Shown here: in pieces, positions 40,992 through 49,051 of the stretch
How the letters are laid out: every line of letters begins with the position of its first letter
Position numbering within the stretch: position 1 is the first letter of the stretch
Virus record (IMG/VR): IMGVR_UViG_3300050139_000095
Location: 64,001 to 128,000 of that record
Direction: 5' to 3' (one strand)
Length of the DNA stretch: 64,000 nucleotides
DNA from: a virus
Notes under the pieces: model-generated
The model's input: the letters and a program-made list of their open reading frames with translations, nothing else
Told to the model about the DNA's origin: nothing
The model's database searches: none
Position numbers and translations under genes: made by a program

Positions 40992-41368
40992 TGAAAACCA
41001 CTGGACGGAGAGTTGAAAAGCCGTGGGGATTTGAACTGATCTGGGCAGAGACGCCGAAGTATTTGGGAAAGATCCTGCATATAAATTACGGACAACAACT
41101 CTCTCTTCAGTACCATAATCTTAAAGAGGAAACGATCCGCGTAATCGCCGGTACTTTAGAGTTACAGATTCACCACTCCGGCGCTGATGGAGCGGAAGGT
41201 GGAGTTGAGAAGATCAAGCTGGAAGTTGGCGAAGGCTATCACATCACACCGAAGACGATTCATCGTATGAGGGCGGAGTATGGCGACGTGGAGATCCTGG
41301 AAGTATCGACTGGGGAACTCCTGGATGTTGTCAGACTTGAAGACTCGTATGGGCGCAAAGGAACTTGA
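40991..41368 (+). CDS. Cupin, mannose-6-P isomerase type II-like
   Basis: 125 residues. KPWGFELIWAETPKYLGKILHI, then LSLQYHNLKEETIRVIAG and the end VEILEVSTGELLDVVRLEDSYGR follow the C-terminal domain of type II phosphomannose isomerases. It would supply sugars for glycosylation (inference). Confidence 0.75.
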   Translation: MKTTGRRVEKPWGFELIWAETPKYLGKILHINYGQQLSLQYHNLKEETIRVIAGTLELQIHHSGADGAEGGVEKIKLEVGEGYHITPKTIHRMRAEYGDVEILEVSTGELLDVVRLEDSYGRKGT

Positions 41369-41372
41369 ATTT

Positions 41373-41663
41373 ATGAAAGACGATTTGTTTTGGTTTAAGG
41401 ACACTTACATCCGTGCGAACGCCATCGACGCAATTGGAACGGTGGTCAAGGATGCCGGTATCGTAGGTGAAGACGGCCACCGGGTTCACCGGCATAGCTT
41501 CAGTGTTCTACTCCGTGGCCAGCTATTAACCTACGGATTCGATAGTAAGAATGATGCGGCCAAAGGGCGGGAGTTCTTGGTCCGTGCGTGGCTTGTACAT
41601 CGCGGCGCAGTTGAAGCTGACATCAAGAAGTTGGACAAAATGGAGGTAGGCCATGGCGGATGA
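41373..41663 (+). CDS. Hypothetical protein
   Basis: 96 residues (ATG at 41349 possible). AAAGGAAC upstream. No motif recognised. Confidence 0.5.
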   Translation: MKDDLFWFKDTYIRANAIDAIGTVVKDAGIVGEDGHRVHRHSFSVLLRGQLLTYGFDSKNDAAKGREFLVRAWLVHRGAVEADIKKLDKMEVGHGG

Positions 41664-42138
41664 TTCTGAACGACTGAAAGCAAAGTACGAGAACAAAGGC
41701 TTCAGCTATTTGAGTTGGAAGTGTTCGCTCGACATGGAGGGCTGTGAGGATCTTCACATCACGGCAAAGTTCTTAGGCAAACAGCCGGTGACGAAGGAAG
41801 ACATCTTTGGGTTGCTCGATCCTTTGGACATTCCGCTTGATGTGGATGTCGATGAAGTTGATTGGGTGGCAGAGGAGTGGGACACGAAGAACGACGGCAA
41901 GACCAAAGTTCTCCGGCTGAACAGATACCCGGCCAGCATGGTTGATCTTCACGAGGCGCTGGCACCACTGCGCGATGACGACTATCCCGAGTACAAACCT
42001 CATATCACCGTGCCGGACGCGGTGTGGGCATTGGTGAAGGGCGACGACATGAGTCCTGAGTATGTCGGGCCGACGCAGTTGGGATTGAAGATTGGGCCAT
42101 TGGTTCTCAGCAATCAAGGTGAGAAGAGCGAACTGTGA
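41653..42138 (+). CDS. 2H phosphoesterase-like protein
   Basis: 161 residues. Two His-x-Thr motifs at family spacing, LHITAKFLG near residue 35 and KPHITVPD near residue 116, define the LigT/2H fold. The superfamily opens 2',3'-cyclic phosphates; phage members include the anti-CBASS protein Acb1, which destroys cyclic oligonucleotide signals. Which activity applies here is unknown. Confidence 0.65.
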   Translation: MADDSERLKAKYENKGFSYLSWKCSLDMEGCEDLHITAKFLGKQPVTKEDIFGLLDPLDIPLDVDVDEVDWVAEEWDTKNDGKTKVLRLNRYPASMVDLHEALAPLRDDDYPEYKPHITVPDAVWALVKGDDMSPEYVGPTQLGLKIGPLVLSNQGEKSEL

Positions 42139-42281
42139 AAGTGAATCCCAACAAGAAGATAAAGATCGCGCATTTCTTTGGGGATCAATACGTCGGAACC
42201 ACTGAGGGCAAAGTAAAAGACCTTGTGTTCTTCGATGAAAATTGGAAGCCTTTAAAGAAGAAGAAAAGGAAATCGAAGTAG
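42135..42281 (+). CDS. Small basic protein
   Basis: 48 residues from GTG (GTGA overlap). C-terminus KPLKKKKRKSK. Confidence 0.45.
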   Translation: MKVNPNKKIKIAHFFGDQYVGTTEGKVKDLVFFDENWKPLKKKKRKSK

Positions 42282-42310
42282 TGGGCTTCGATGAGCGCGG
42301 GGATTACAAG

Positions 42311-42406
42311 ATGTCGTTGGATGATTGTCTTAGGGTGGCCGCCGTGATCGCGGTCACGATTGCTGTGGTGTCGATCTGCATTTGGGTTTACCGCGAGGGT
42401 TGGTAG
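42311..42406 (+). CDS. Tiny membrane protein
   Basis: 31 residues, one membrane helix (LRVAAVIAVTIAVVSICIWV). GCGGGGA eight bases before the ATG. Confidence 0.45.
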   Translation: MSLDDCLRVAAVIAVTIAVVSICIWVYREGW

Positions 42407-42862
42407 ATGAGTTTATTCCAATGCCGCAAATGCGGATGTATCGAGAACACAGCTTGCACCGAGTGCAGTCATTGCACATTCCTGATGAACAACGAGTTCA
42501 AGAAGGCCAAGGAAGTCATTTCCAATAACGAACACGTAAAGAATCCGGACAAGCGCGACAAAGAGTATGTGATCTACAAACGGATCTTCGAGGCGCTATT
42601 GAGCTATAAAGTGGTTCTTGATCTAGATCCGGATCAAGAGTTCGAGAACTATTGCTCGGCGTGTTGCCCGGTGTGGTTCGATAAAAAGATGTACGGCATC
42701 GGGCCGAATCCAGATCCGCAACCTGAGATGGGTAAGTGGCATGGCATCTGGACGCGCCGGAAGTTCCCAATGGGATCGATCAAGACCAATCAAGTTGGCA
42801 ACATGGTGTACACGAAGGACGGCAGTCCGGTGAAGATCAGCGACGGTGAGTTGATGGAGTGA
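42407..42862 (+). CDS. Zinc-binding phage protein
   Basis: 151 residues. CRKCGC, CTECSHC and CSACC cysteine groups suggest several zinc sites; the end GKWHGIWTRRKF resembles an uncharacterised phage family. It begins immediately after the previous stop. Confidence 0.6.
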   Translation: MSLFQCRKCGCIENTACTECSHCTFLMNNEFKKAKEVISNNEHVKNPDKRDKEYVIYKRIFEALLSYKVVLDLDPDQEFENYCSACCPVWFDKKMYGIGPNPDPQPEMGKWHGIWTRRKFPMGSIKTNQVGNMVYTKDGSPVKISDGELME

Positions 42863-42993
42863 TGGCCGGAATACTGATTTTGTTTTTCGTGGTTGGCATT
42901 TCTTCGGCAGCGGTTTACTACAGCCTGACTCCTGAAGAGCGAGCCGACGCAGAGCGGTTAGACAAGATCCTTTTCGGGTTAAATATATCGTAA
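42862..42993 (+). CDS. Small membrane protein
   Basis: 43 residues. One hydrophobic helix (ILILFFVVGISSAAVYY) and an acidic tail. Coupled by TGATG. Confidence 0.5.
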   Translation: MAGILILFFVVGISSAAVYYSLTPEERADAERLDKILFGLNIS

Positions 42994-42994
42994 G

Positions 42995-43016
42995 CGCATA
43001 AAATGTGTTTTATGCG
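42995..43016. promoter_or_regulatory. Perfect hairpin or operator
   Basis: CGCATAAAA-TGTG-TTTTATGCG: a 9-bp perfect inverted repeat with a 4-base loop, 24 bases before the ATG at 43041. An A/T-rich -10-like stretch (TATAGAAT) follows it. It could be an operator or a mild terminator. Confidence 0.5.
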
Positions 43017-43040
43017 TATAGAATATAAAGGTTGTAACCT

Positions 43041-43277
43041 ATGAGAACTAAAGAAGAAAAACAGGCGTTGTATAAAGAGCGGCAGCGTCAAATGTCGAAA
43101 GACGCACTCGCTCGGGAAAATTCGCGGAAAAAGCGCGAGGAGAGAAACCTCATGCACAAGGCTGTTCTTTTGGTGGGTGACAACCTTGAGGCGCGAGCCG
43201 TGGCCGACGACCGCGAAGCCATGATCAAAAACAATCCTTCGATCATTGATGGCCCGGCGACCAAGGTGATCGAATGA
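43041..43277 (+). CDS. Hypothetical protein
   Basis: 78 residues, very charged helical N-terminus. First gene after the hairpin. No motif recognised. Confidence 0.5.
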   Translation: MRTKEEKQALYKERQRQMSKDALARENSRKKREERNLMHKAVLLVGDNLEARAVADDREAMIKNNPSIIDGPATKVIE

Positions 43278-43522
43278 CCAAAGAGCAAGTGGAAGCCTTC
43301 CGGAAAGAATGTGAACAGATCGGCACGCACACTAATGCAATTGTGTTCAGTCACTTGGATTGCAACGGTCAGTCGCGCACTTACACTCAAGGGGAGTACA
43401 CGAGTCTTTCGTTCTTGGTGATCGCGCTGTTGGCTTTCGTTCAAGATTTGATTTGGGGTAAGCGTGAGAAGGGCGTAGTGCCGCCGCTGCCGAAGCCTAA
43501 ACTTTTGACCGACGAGAACTAA
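43274..43522 (+). CDS. Hypothetical protein
   Basis: 82 residues, ATGA-coupled; one short hydrophobic stretch (LSFLVIALLAFVQDLIW). Unknown. Confidence 0.5.
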   Translation: MTKEQVEAFRKECEQIGTHTNAIVFSHLDCNGQSRTYTQGEYTSLSFLVIALLAFVQDLIWGKREKGVVPPLPKPKLLTDEN

Positions 43523-43918
43523 ATGAAAATCTATTTCGCTCATCCGATCTCCCACTACGATACTCCACACGAAGCAAAGTGTTTGAAGCGCATCAAGGAG
43601 TGGGCTAAGGAAGTTTTCAGTGGCCGCAAGAAGATTGAGATCCTGAATCCGAATCAGCGCGTACATCAAGAGGCGTATCAGACGAAGGGCTTCAGGCACT
43701 TCGATGCGCTGGTGAGATCGTGTGACATCATCGTGGCGGTTTCTTTTCATGATGGCGAGTGGGGAGCCGGTGTGTACCGCGAGTTACAGCAACAGAACAT
43801 TCATGATTGTTATTCGCTGACCAATGATATGAAGATCAGTCCATTGGACTACCGGGACATCCGGCCACTCTCGATCAGGGAAACTTCACATAGGGTTAGA
43901 ACGCTGAAACAACTGTGA
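43523..43918 (+). CDS. Nucleoside 2-deoxyribosyltransferase-like protein
   Basis: 131 residues. KIYFAHPISHYDT at the start, ILNPN in the middle and DIIVAVSFHDGEWGAGVYREL near residue 70 match the DUF4406/deoxyribosyltransferase fold. Some phage relatives exchange or remove bases from nucleotides. Confidence 0.65.
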   Translation: MKIYFAHPISHYDTPHEAKCLKRIKEWAKEVFSGRKKIEILNPNQRVHQEAYQTKGFRHFDALVRSCDIIVAVSFHDGEWGAGVYRELQQQNIHDCYSLTNDMKISPLDYRDIRPLSIRETSHRVRTLKQL

Positions 43919-44134
43919 GTGTATCAACTTACTGAACCACATCCAGTTGAACGCATCCCAATCATTTGGTCGGAATATTTTAGAGCCGGTCGGTGGGTGG
44001 GGATTTTGATTCACGTCGCGATTCTTTATCAGTTCAAGGATTTGTTTGTGATGGTGTAAGCGCCACTCACGCGCTCTCGTTAGGACTTTAGTTCGATGGA
44101 ACTCAGTCAGGTCGGCGAGCGTTACTGTCTTCAT
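43886..44134 (-). CDS. Hypothetical protein
   Basis: 82 residues. His/Trp-rich. ATGA-coupled to the receiver gene upstream and overlapping the end of the 43523 gene head-on by 33 bases. Possibly the partner of the receiver (inference). Confidence 0.45.
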   Translation of the reverse strand: MKTVTLADLTEFHRTKVLTRAREWRLHHHKQILELIKNRDVNQNPHPPTGSKIFRPNDWDAFNWMWFSKLIHSQLFQRSNPM

Positions 44135-44511
44135 GCGAACGCTCCAACTAAGTCCATGTACCTTTTCACCAGCAAGATAATGAATTGAATGTCGATAGGT
44201 TTGCGAAGGATCTCGGTCGCGTGATTGGCGGCGATGAAATCTGAATCGTGCGCCGACATCATGATGATGGGAATGCTCGCGAATATTTTTGGGCTGACTC
44301 TTTCAAATTCGATAAGGAATGAAGGTCCATCCATCGGAGCCATGTTATGATCGAGGAAGATCAAATTGGGGAGTGATTCGGTTTCGAGTTTGGTCAAGGC
44401 TTCAAGTCCATCGGCGGCCACGGCCACATCGTAGCCTTCGGCCCCTAGAAGTAATTCCATCAGTTCAGTCATGTCTTTGCTATCGTCAACCACTAAGATC
44501 CTGTAGCTCAT
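44131..44511 (-). CDS. CheY-like response regulator receiver
   Basis: 126 residues, a single receiver domain. Key residues are present: acidic pair VVDDS (9-10), phospho-acceptor IFLDHNM (Asp53), MMSAHD (Ser), and LRKPID (Lys). No output domain. No kinase is nearby, so it could be phosphorylated by host kinases or act as a sink (inference). Confidence 0.85.
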   Translation of the reverse strand: MSYRILVVDDSKDMTELMELLLGAEGYDVAVAADGLEALTKLETESLPNLIFLDHNMAPMDGPSFLIEFERVSPKIFASIPIIMMSAHDSDFIAANHATEILRKPIDIQFIILLVKRYMDLVGAFA

Positions 44512-44630
44512 GAACTGGCTCCCGATACGGTGGATGAAAAGTATATCGAATCTGTATACCGGCCATCATCCTTAAACCAGACATTTAAACGCGGCATGTA
44601 AAGATTTCATCTGTGTTCATTAAATAGCTT

Positions 44631-44659
44631 TTGATATTTCCAATCGATTGGAATACATC
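44631..44659 (+). promoter_or_regulatory. Possible promoter with palindrome in spacer
   Basis: TTGATA (44631-44636), 17-base spacer, TACATC (44654-44659). The spacer holds palindrome copy 8, the classic place for a repressor operator. The hexamer matches are weak. Confidence 0.3.
44639..44652. repeat. Palindrome TCCAATCGATTGGA, copy 8
   Basis: Exact copy, CG centre, extended to TTCCAATCGATTGGAA, in the 177-base divergent gap upstream of 44689. Confidence 0.85.
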
Positions 44660-44688
44660 AATTCACTATATTTGAAATGGAGGTTCTG

Positions 44689-44835
44689 ATGGGCCGAGTC
44701 GTATGGTTTGGGCCGGGCATTTCGCTGGCTGGAAGTAAGCTGATATTTTCTTTGATCGTTGTGGTTGGCGCGGCAGTAGGAGCGGCGGCCATTGCCGGAT
44801 ACCAATATGCCAAAAGCCAAAACGATAACGCTTAG
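44689..44835 (+). CDS. Small membrane protein
   Basis: 48 residues with one Ala/Val-rich helix (IFSLIVVVGAAVGAAAIAGY). TGGAGG site. Starts the 44.7-64 kb plus block. Confidence 0.5.
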   Translation: MGRVVWFGPGISLAGSKLIFSLIVVVGAAVGAAAIAGYQYAKSQNDNA

Positions 44836-45010
44836 GTTCACTAAACTTCAAACGCGAATGATCAGGGAGTGGGCCGTGACCGGAAGGCAAGCCGACCTCG
44901 AAGCGTTCGATGAGGGGCTTGTTCCGTATGGGATCACGAAAGAAAAGTGCAAACAAATCTGGATCGACATCTTCAAAGAGTTCGCCCGTGGAAACAAAGC
45001 AAAGGTTTAA
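44807..45010 (+). CDS. Hypothetical protein
   Basis: 67 residues, basic, helical. Overlaps the previous gene. Confidence 0.45.
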   Translation: MPKAKTITLRFTKLQTRMIREWAVTGRQADLEAFDEGLVPYGITKEKCKQIWIDIFKEFARGNKAKV

Positions 45011-45182
45011 GAACGACGCGGAGAGATTCGTCTCCTGTGAGTATGATGGGTTCGTGGATGTCTTCCGCCTCACATTAATGTGGTGGGTGACTTATACGAT
45101 TGCCATCAAAAGATTCCAACTGAAGGCGCTTCATTCCGTTATTGGGAAGGCTCTTCGAGAACATCCGGAGAAGAAAAGATGA
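44988..45182 (+). CDS. Hypothetical protein
   Basis: 64 residues from GTG after AAAGAG; aromatic centre (VDVFRLTLMWWVTY). Unknown. Confidence 0.4.
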   Translation: METKQRFKNDAERFVSCEYDGFVDVFRLTLMWWVTYTIAIKRFQLKALHSVIGKALREHPEKKR

Positions 45183-45451
45183 TTAGGGAAGCGCGACTGA
45201 AGGCCGGTCTCACGCAAGAGGAAGCCGGAAACAAATTGGGGATCAGCCAGAATTACTGGTCGCAGTTTGAAACTGGCGCGATAAATATACCACCAGTATA
45301 TTTTAAGAGCCTTGGCGAATTTCTGAAGATCAATCCGGAGATCCTTTTGCTACATCACATGAACTTGTATGAGAAAGCTTTGCGTGCGGGGATTGGACTC
45401 GACAGCAAGGGCCGGGGAAAGCAACCGACGTTGACGAAGAGGAAGGTATGA
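45179..45451 (+). CDS. Xre-family HTH regulator
   Basis: 90 residues. Residues 2-60 are a Cro/C1 HTH (IREARLKAGLTQEEAGNKLGISQNYWSQFETG in pattern). Basic tail. Second Xre in the window and an alternative binder for the palindrome. ATGA-coupled. Confidence 0.8.
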   Translation: MIREARLKAGLTQEEAGNKLGISQNYWSQFETGAINIPPVYFKSLGEFLKINPEILLLHHMNLYEKALRAGIGLDSKGRGKQPTLTKRKV

Positions 45452-45873
45452 TCAGGCAATCGAGCATAGATGCGTACCATCAAATTAAAGATTCGGGATT
45501 ACTAAATCAGATCCAAGATGAAGTTCTTAAGGTCATAACTGACCATGGTCCTATCACTCAGGGGGAGACTTGGTATTTCCACTTCTCAGATCGACAGCGC
45601 CATGATGTTTGTCCTCGCTTCGCTGAACTTCTTGCTAAGGGAGCGATAAAGTGTTTGCCGAGAAGACCATGCAGGTACACCGGCAGGAGTGTTCAAACAT
45701 GGGATGTGAACGAAGCTTTTTCTGTTCAAGATACTCTGAAGAAATTAACCAAGACTGAGATCATTTCCATGCTGATGAAAGCGATTGATGATCTGAAATC
45801 TGAAAATGTTAAACTGACGAAACTTCTTCAGAAGAAACTGGTAATCAATTTACCAAAGGTTCGCGCCCTGTGA
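45448..45873 (+). CDS. Winged-helix-like protein
   Basis: 141 residues. VLKVITDHGPITQGETWY, then RFAELLAKGAIKCLPRRPCRYTGRSVQTW resembles phage winged helices; C-terminal coiled coil. ATGA-coupled to the Xre gene, so possibly a regulator pair. Confidence 0.55.
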   Translation: MIRQSSIDAYHQIKDSGLLNQIQDEVLKVITDHGPITQGETWYFHFSDRQRHDVCPRFAELLAKGAIKCLPRRPCRYTGRSVQTWDVNEAFSVQDTLKKLTKTEIISMLMKAIDDLKSENVKLTKLLQKKLVINLPKVRAL

Positions 45874-46076
45874 GTGAAGAAAAGCTTGGTCCTCTATCTT
45901 CAGCGCCGGACGTGGTTAAAGAGCGGCGGCTTGCGATCTGCCGGACGTGCCCAAAGCTTTGGAAGATGGTTTCGATCTGTCATGTGTGCAAGTGCTACGT
46001 CCCGGTGAAGACCGGGTTCGCGCTTGCGAGTTGTCCCGACACTCCGAAAAGGTGGTTAGCCCTTGCAAGCGAATGA
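45870..46076 (+). CDS. Zinc-ribbon phage protein
   Basis: 68 residues from GTG. RLAICRTCPKLWKMVSICHVCKCYVPVKT in pattern: four Cys for one zinc, a common small phage family. Confidence 0.55.
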   Translation: MSEEKLGPLSSAPDVVKERRLAICRTCPKLWKMVSICHVCKCYVPVKTGFALASCPDTPKRWLALASE

Positions 46077-46230
46077 TGAATTTGTAGACATCGAAGACCT
46101 GAAGCAAAAGCAGATAAACAAAATCTTGCAATTGCTTTTGGACCGATTGAATTTGCGTGTGATGATCCGGCGCGATCAAACGGCTGGGGATGAAGTTTGG
46201 CTCTATGACCTATCAAGCTTGGACGATTAA
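46063..46230 (+). CDS. Small phage protein
   Basis: 55 residues from TTG, preceded by AAAAGGTGG, overlapping the previous gene. Helical middle, acidic end. Confidence 0.45.
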   Translation: MQANDEFVDIEDLKQKQINKILQLLLDRLNLRVMIRRDQTAGDEVWLYDLSSLDD

Positions 46231-46232
46231 TT

Positions 46233-46469
46233 ATGGTGGACTTTGAAGTGATCGAGTTGAAAGAAGGCGAGCCGGTGGACACCAGTTGGAAGGATACCCA
46301 TCTGAAGCCAACGGTTTTGTTTGTACTGCCGAAAGGTTCCACTGAAGACAAGCCTTCGTATTGCTGGAAGATGATCGACGGCTATGGTCGAACTTATTAC
46401 GCGCAGATCACCCACAAGATGTTGATGGATGGAATCAAGGCGGCGGATAAAATGGGAGCAATATTTTGA
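46233..46469 (+). CDS. Hypothetical protein
   Basis: 78 residues, beta-rich. Unknown. Follows the previous stop by two bases. Confidence 0.5.
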   Translation: MVDFEVIELKEGEPVDTSWKDTHLKPTVLFVLPKGSTEDKPSYCWKMIDGYGRTYYAQITHKMLMDGIKAADKMGAIF

Positions 46470-46555
46470 CGACCTTCTTGATCATCGGTCTCCCGTCGAT
46501 AGCTCTGACGGCGACTATCGTCTACGAACTTGTAACTTCACCTAGGGGGAAGAGA

Positions 46556-46888
46556 ATGGACCTACGAAAACTTCAGACCACGTTGCCGTGGACAATCAAG
46601 TACAGTCAGGACTTCAGATCCAATCCGATGTCGCATAAAGATTTCGCGCACGGACTCACGCACGTCACGAAGGCATCGGGACGATTGAGCGAGATCGTTG
46701 ACAAGATGGATCACAGCAAAGAGTTCGCGGCCAACATGACTCAGGACCAAAAGGTTCTGGTTGGTAATTACATTTCTGATTTGGTTGTTTGCGCTCTCCG
46801 TATGGCGAACACATTCCCTGGCGGGACAATTGATTTGCAGGATGCGGTTGTGAGAAGGATCGAAACTAAGAACGGAGTGAAGTTGTAA
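46556..46888 (+). CDS. Conserved phage protein
   Basis: 110 residues. DFRSNPMSHKDFAHGLTHVTKASGRL and VVCALRMANTFPGGTIDLQDAVV match a helical phage family. AGGGGGA at 46544 selects ATG 46556; a TTG at 46466 would add a 30-residue membrane segment. Confidence 0.55.
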   Translation: MDLRKLQTTLPWTIKYSQDFRSNPMSHKDFAHGLTHVTKASGRLSEIVDKMDHSKEFAANMTQDQKVLVGNYISDLVVCALRMANTFPGGTIDLQDAVVRRIETKNGVKL

Positions 46889-47178
46889 TGCCACTTGATT
46901 GGGAGTTACCACATAAGATTTTTAAATATCCGTTGAAGCTTCAAGACGAACAGTTGATTGAGATGCAGCAATGGGCCGACATTTTATCTGTTAAAAATAT
47001 AGGCGATGAACTTTATTTGTGGGCGATGGTGGCTGTGGATGCCCCAAAGGAAGAGCGAAAGATCATGATCACCGGGACGGGACATCCGATTGATCCTGAG
47101 ATACTGATCGGTGGAAAACATATTGATACTGTGGTCATGCCAAATGGTTTGGTGTGGCATATCTTCGAGGTAAAATAA
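46888..47178 (+). CDS. DUF7352-like phage protein
   Basis: 96 residues. KIFKYPLKLQDEQLIEM, LYLWAMVAVDAPKE, TGTGHPID and NGLVWHIFEV match the order of DUF7352, widespread in phages, unknown role. Confidence 0.6.
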   Translation: MPLDWELPHKIFKYPLKLQDEQLIEMQQWADILSVKNIGDELYLWAMVAVDAPKEERKIMITGTGHPIDPEILIGGKHIDTVVMPNGLVWHIFEVK

Positions 47179-47360
47179 TGAATAAGATTTTTGCATTCCT
47201 GTTGACGCTGACGACCTATGGCTGTGGACCTCACCACGTTTCGACGGTCATGGTGTCAACGACGAAATATACTTGCGTGAATTGGTTCCAGACGATTGCG
47301 ATATGCGACACGGTGGCTGAGTGCAATAAGACTTGCGCGGAAGCGGCAGGTCGCAAATGA
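47178..47360 (+). CDS. Small lipoprotein
   Basis: 60 residues. MNKIFAFLLTLTTYGC, lipidated Cys16, four further Cys. Coupled by TAATG. Confidence 0.55.
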   Translation: MNKIFAFLLTLTTYGCGPHHVSTVMVSTTKYTCVNWFQTIAICDTVAECNKTCAEAAGRK

Positions 47361-47833
47361 ATAAGATCGAAGGATTGAATCCGGAATACAGACCGCTGAC
47401 CAAAGATGAAACGGAAGTTTTCTTGATGGCAGTTATGATGGAGTCCAAGGTCGGCGACAAAGAATTTATTCCGAAGGAAGATTATCCGCCGCTGTTACAG
47501 ATCGTGATGAAGAGAATCGAAGCCATGGAACTGCCGATCAAGTTCACTGACACGGCGAAGATGGTGATGCTCTCGATGATCGATGGACCGGGTAAAGCGA
47601 TTGTGTTTCTGATTGACGCTCTCGCTCTGTACGAGGGCAAGACCGTTACGGGTAACATGATAGCTGAAGACCTTTACCCGTTTGGATTCTACACGGACGA
47701 TTCGTTCGGCAGGTACGTGGATCATTTTATCAGGCCGCACAAAGTGAAGTGGGCAGGAATTTATCTTGGCCAGCCGGACTACTCGCGGCTTCCTGAAGAT
47801 CAACAGCCAAAGGAACAACAACCGAATGGCTGA
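47357..47833 (+). CDS. Hypothetical protein
   Basis: 158 residues, helical, ATGA-coupled. No family recognised. Confidence 0.5.
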   Translation: MNKIEGLNPEYRPLTKDETEVFLMAVMMESKVGDKEFIPKEDYPPLLQIVMKRIEAMELPIKFTDTAKMVMLSMIDGPGKAIVFLIDALALYEGKTVTGNMIAEDLYPFGFYTDDSFGRYVDHFIRPHKVKWAGIYLGQPDYSRLPEDQQPKEQQPNG

Positions 47834-48182
47834 TCTTCCTTGCGGTGAATGTCGTGGCAGGTGCTGCAAGTACCCGGCGTTCTCTCCAGCCGAATTTGAA
47901 TTAGTTAAGAGTGTTCGCGGGATTCCAAAGGGAACAATCGTTCAACCGATGCAGCACGTTCAGAGTTACGATCCGGCCAACAAGCCTGGCGCAGTCGGGT
48001 ACATGCTCCATCGCTTCGACGGAACGTGTCCGTATCTATACGATGGCAAGTGTTCGATCTATTGGATGCGCCCGAAGGTCTGCAAGGACTATGGCGTGGT
48101 GAAGGATCTCCCGTGTGAATATCTTTACCCAGGCGAAGCAAAGCGTTTGCAGCGTGAGCGCGTGAAGAGGTCACAGGCATGA
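47826..48182 (+). CDS. YkgJ-type cysteine cluster protein
   Basis: 118 residues. CGECRGRCCKYPAF at the start, then CPYLYDGKCSIYWMRPKVCKDY: the Cys cluster of the YkgJ family, which binds zinc or iron. Overlaps the previous gene by eight bases. Confidence 0.7.
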   Translation: MADLPCGECRGRCCKYPAFSPAEFELVKSVRGIPKGTIVQPMQHVQSYDPANKPGAVGYMLHRFDGTCPYLYDGKCSIYWMRPKVCKDYGVVKDLPCEYLYPGEAKRLQRERVKRSQA

Positions 48183-48736
48183 GCATCGAAGAGGATGTGA
48201 TCGCGAGTATCCATAGGCAGATCGCGCAAGCCGTGGGCATTCCTGAAGCGATGTTGAAAGGCGGCGACGGGCCGACCACCGGAACCGATGCGTTCATGAG
48301 GCACCTGGATAAGCTGGCCGACGCCTTGAAGATCAAAGTGATCTTGGCCGTGCCGGGAACTCTCCCAAGGTTCGGATTGATTGAGACAGACTTCGTGGAT
48401 GGCATGATGAAGATCCGTGTGCTGGCGGAAGTCGAGAAGACGAAAAAGGATAAGGCACACATTAAGGACTTGAAGAAGAACGAGATACATTGGTATTTGG
48501 CCCACACAAGAGATTTAACAATCATAACGGAGAGGTTCGACAATGAGCGTTGGTGGCAAAGTTATTCAGATTTATCAAGCGGCCCCGGACAAAGTTTGGT
48601 TGAACACCTTGGATCACAGCGAGCCAACGTCAGTGATGGTCAACCCGAAGAACCAAGAGATAAAACTTGGCGACAAAGTTTGGTGGCAAGGTGGAACCGT
48701 CTATTGGACCTCTGTCGAATTAATGAAGACCATTGA
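48179..48736 (+). CDS. Hypothetical protein with overlapping tail
   Basis: 185 residues. Residues 1-120 are plausible; the last 65 run out of frame through the next gene. A TGA in another frame at 48544 would end it naturally, so a frameshift, sequence error or genuine long overlap is possible. Confidence 0.45.
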   Translation: MSIEEDVIASIHRQIAQAVGIPEAMLKGGDGPTTGTDAFMRHLDKLADALKIKVILAVPGTLPRFGLIETDFVDGMMKIRVLAEVEKTKKDKAHIKDLKKNEIHWYLAHTRDLTIITERFDNERWWQSYSDLSSGPGQSLVEHLGSQRANVSDGQPEEPRDKTWRQSLVARWNRLLDLCRINEDH

Positions 48737-48893
48737 ACTTCCGAAGATCAGTGGCTCTGGCGTGAACCATCCGCTCGGCAAGGAATACGAAATCACATAC
48801 GACCTTGGCCGGATCGTCACGCAGAAGAAAACGCGGATCAAAGAACTTGAAGCTGAACTCTTGGCACTAAAGCAAAAGCATGGTTTGATCTAG
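48543..48893 (+). CDS. Hypothetical protein
   Basis: 116 residues. Beta-rich (SVGGKVIQIYQ, LGDKVWWQGGTVYW) with a coiled-coil end (RIKELEAELLALKQK). Preceded by ACGGAGAGG. Conserved-looking; unknown role. Confidence 0.55.
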   Translation: MSVGGKVIQIYQAAPDKVWLNTLDHSEPTSVMVNPKNQEIKLGDKVWWQGGTVYWTSVELMKTIELPKISGSGVNHPLGKEYEITYDLGRIVTQKKTRIKELEAELLALKQKHGLI

Positions 48894-48960
48894 CCCGACA
48901 TGTCGCTGATTTCTATTTTCGGCGACACGTTTGAGGAACATGTTTACGTTGAAGTCATGT

Positions 48961-49036
48961 TGGGTTGTAGCTCAGTTGGCAGAGCCACTGGCTGTTAACC
49001 AGTTGGTCGCAGGTTCGAGTCCTGCCAACCCAGCCA
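48961..49036 (+). tRNA. tRNA-Asn (GUU)
   Basis: 76 nt with encoded CCA. Acceptor TGGGTTG/CAACCCA, anticodon arm ACTGG-CTGTTAA-CCAGT (GTT at 48994-48996), T-arm GCAGG-TTCGAGT-CCTGC. Reads AAC and AAU. Confidence 0.93.
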
Positions 49037-49051
49037 TTTTTCGGGGGAGAA

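Noticed and set aside
48961-49036. tRNA-Asn as a phage integration site
   Set aside because: No integrase or attachment-like repeat is seen near it.
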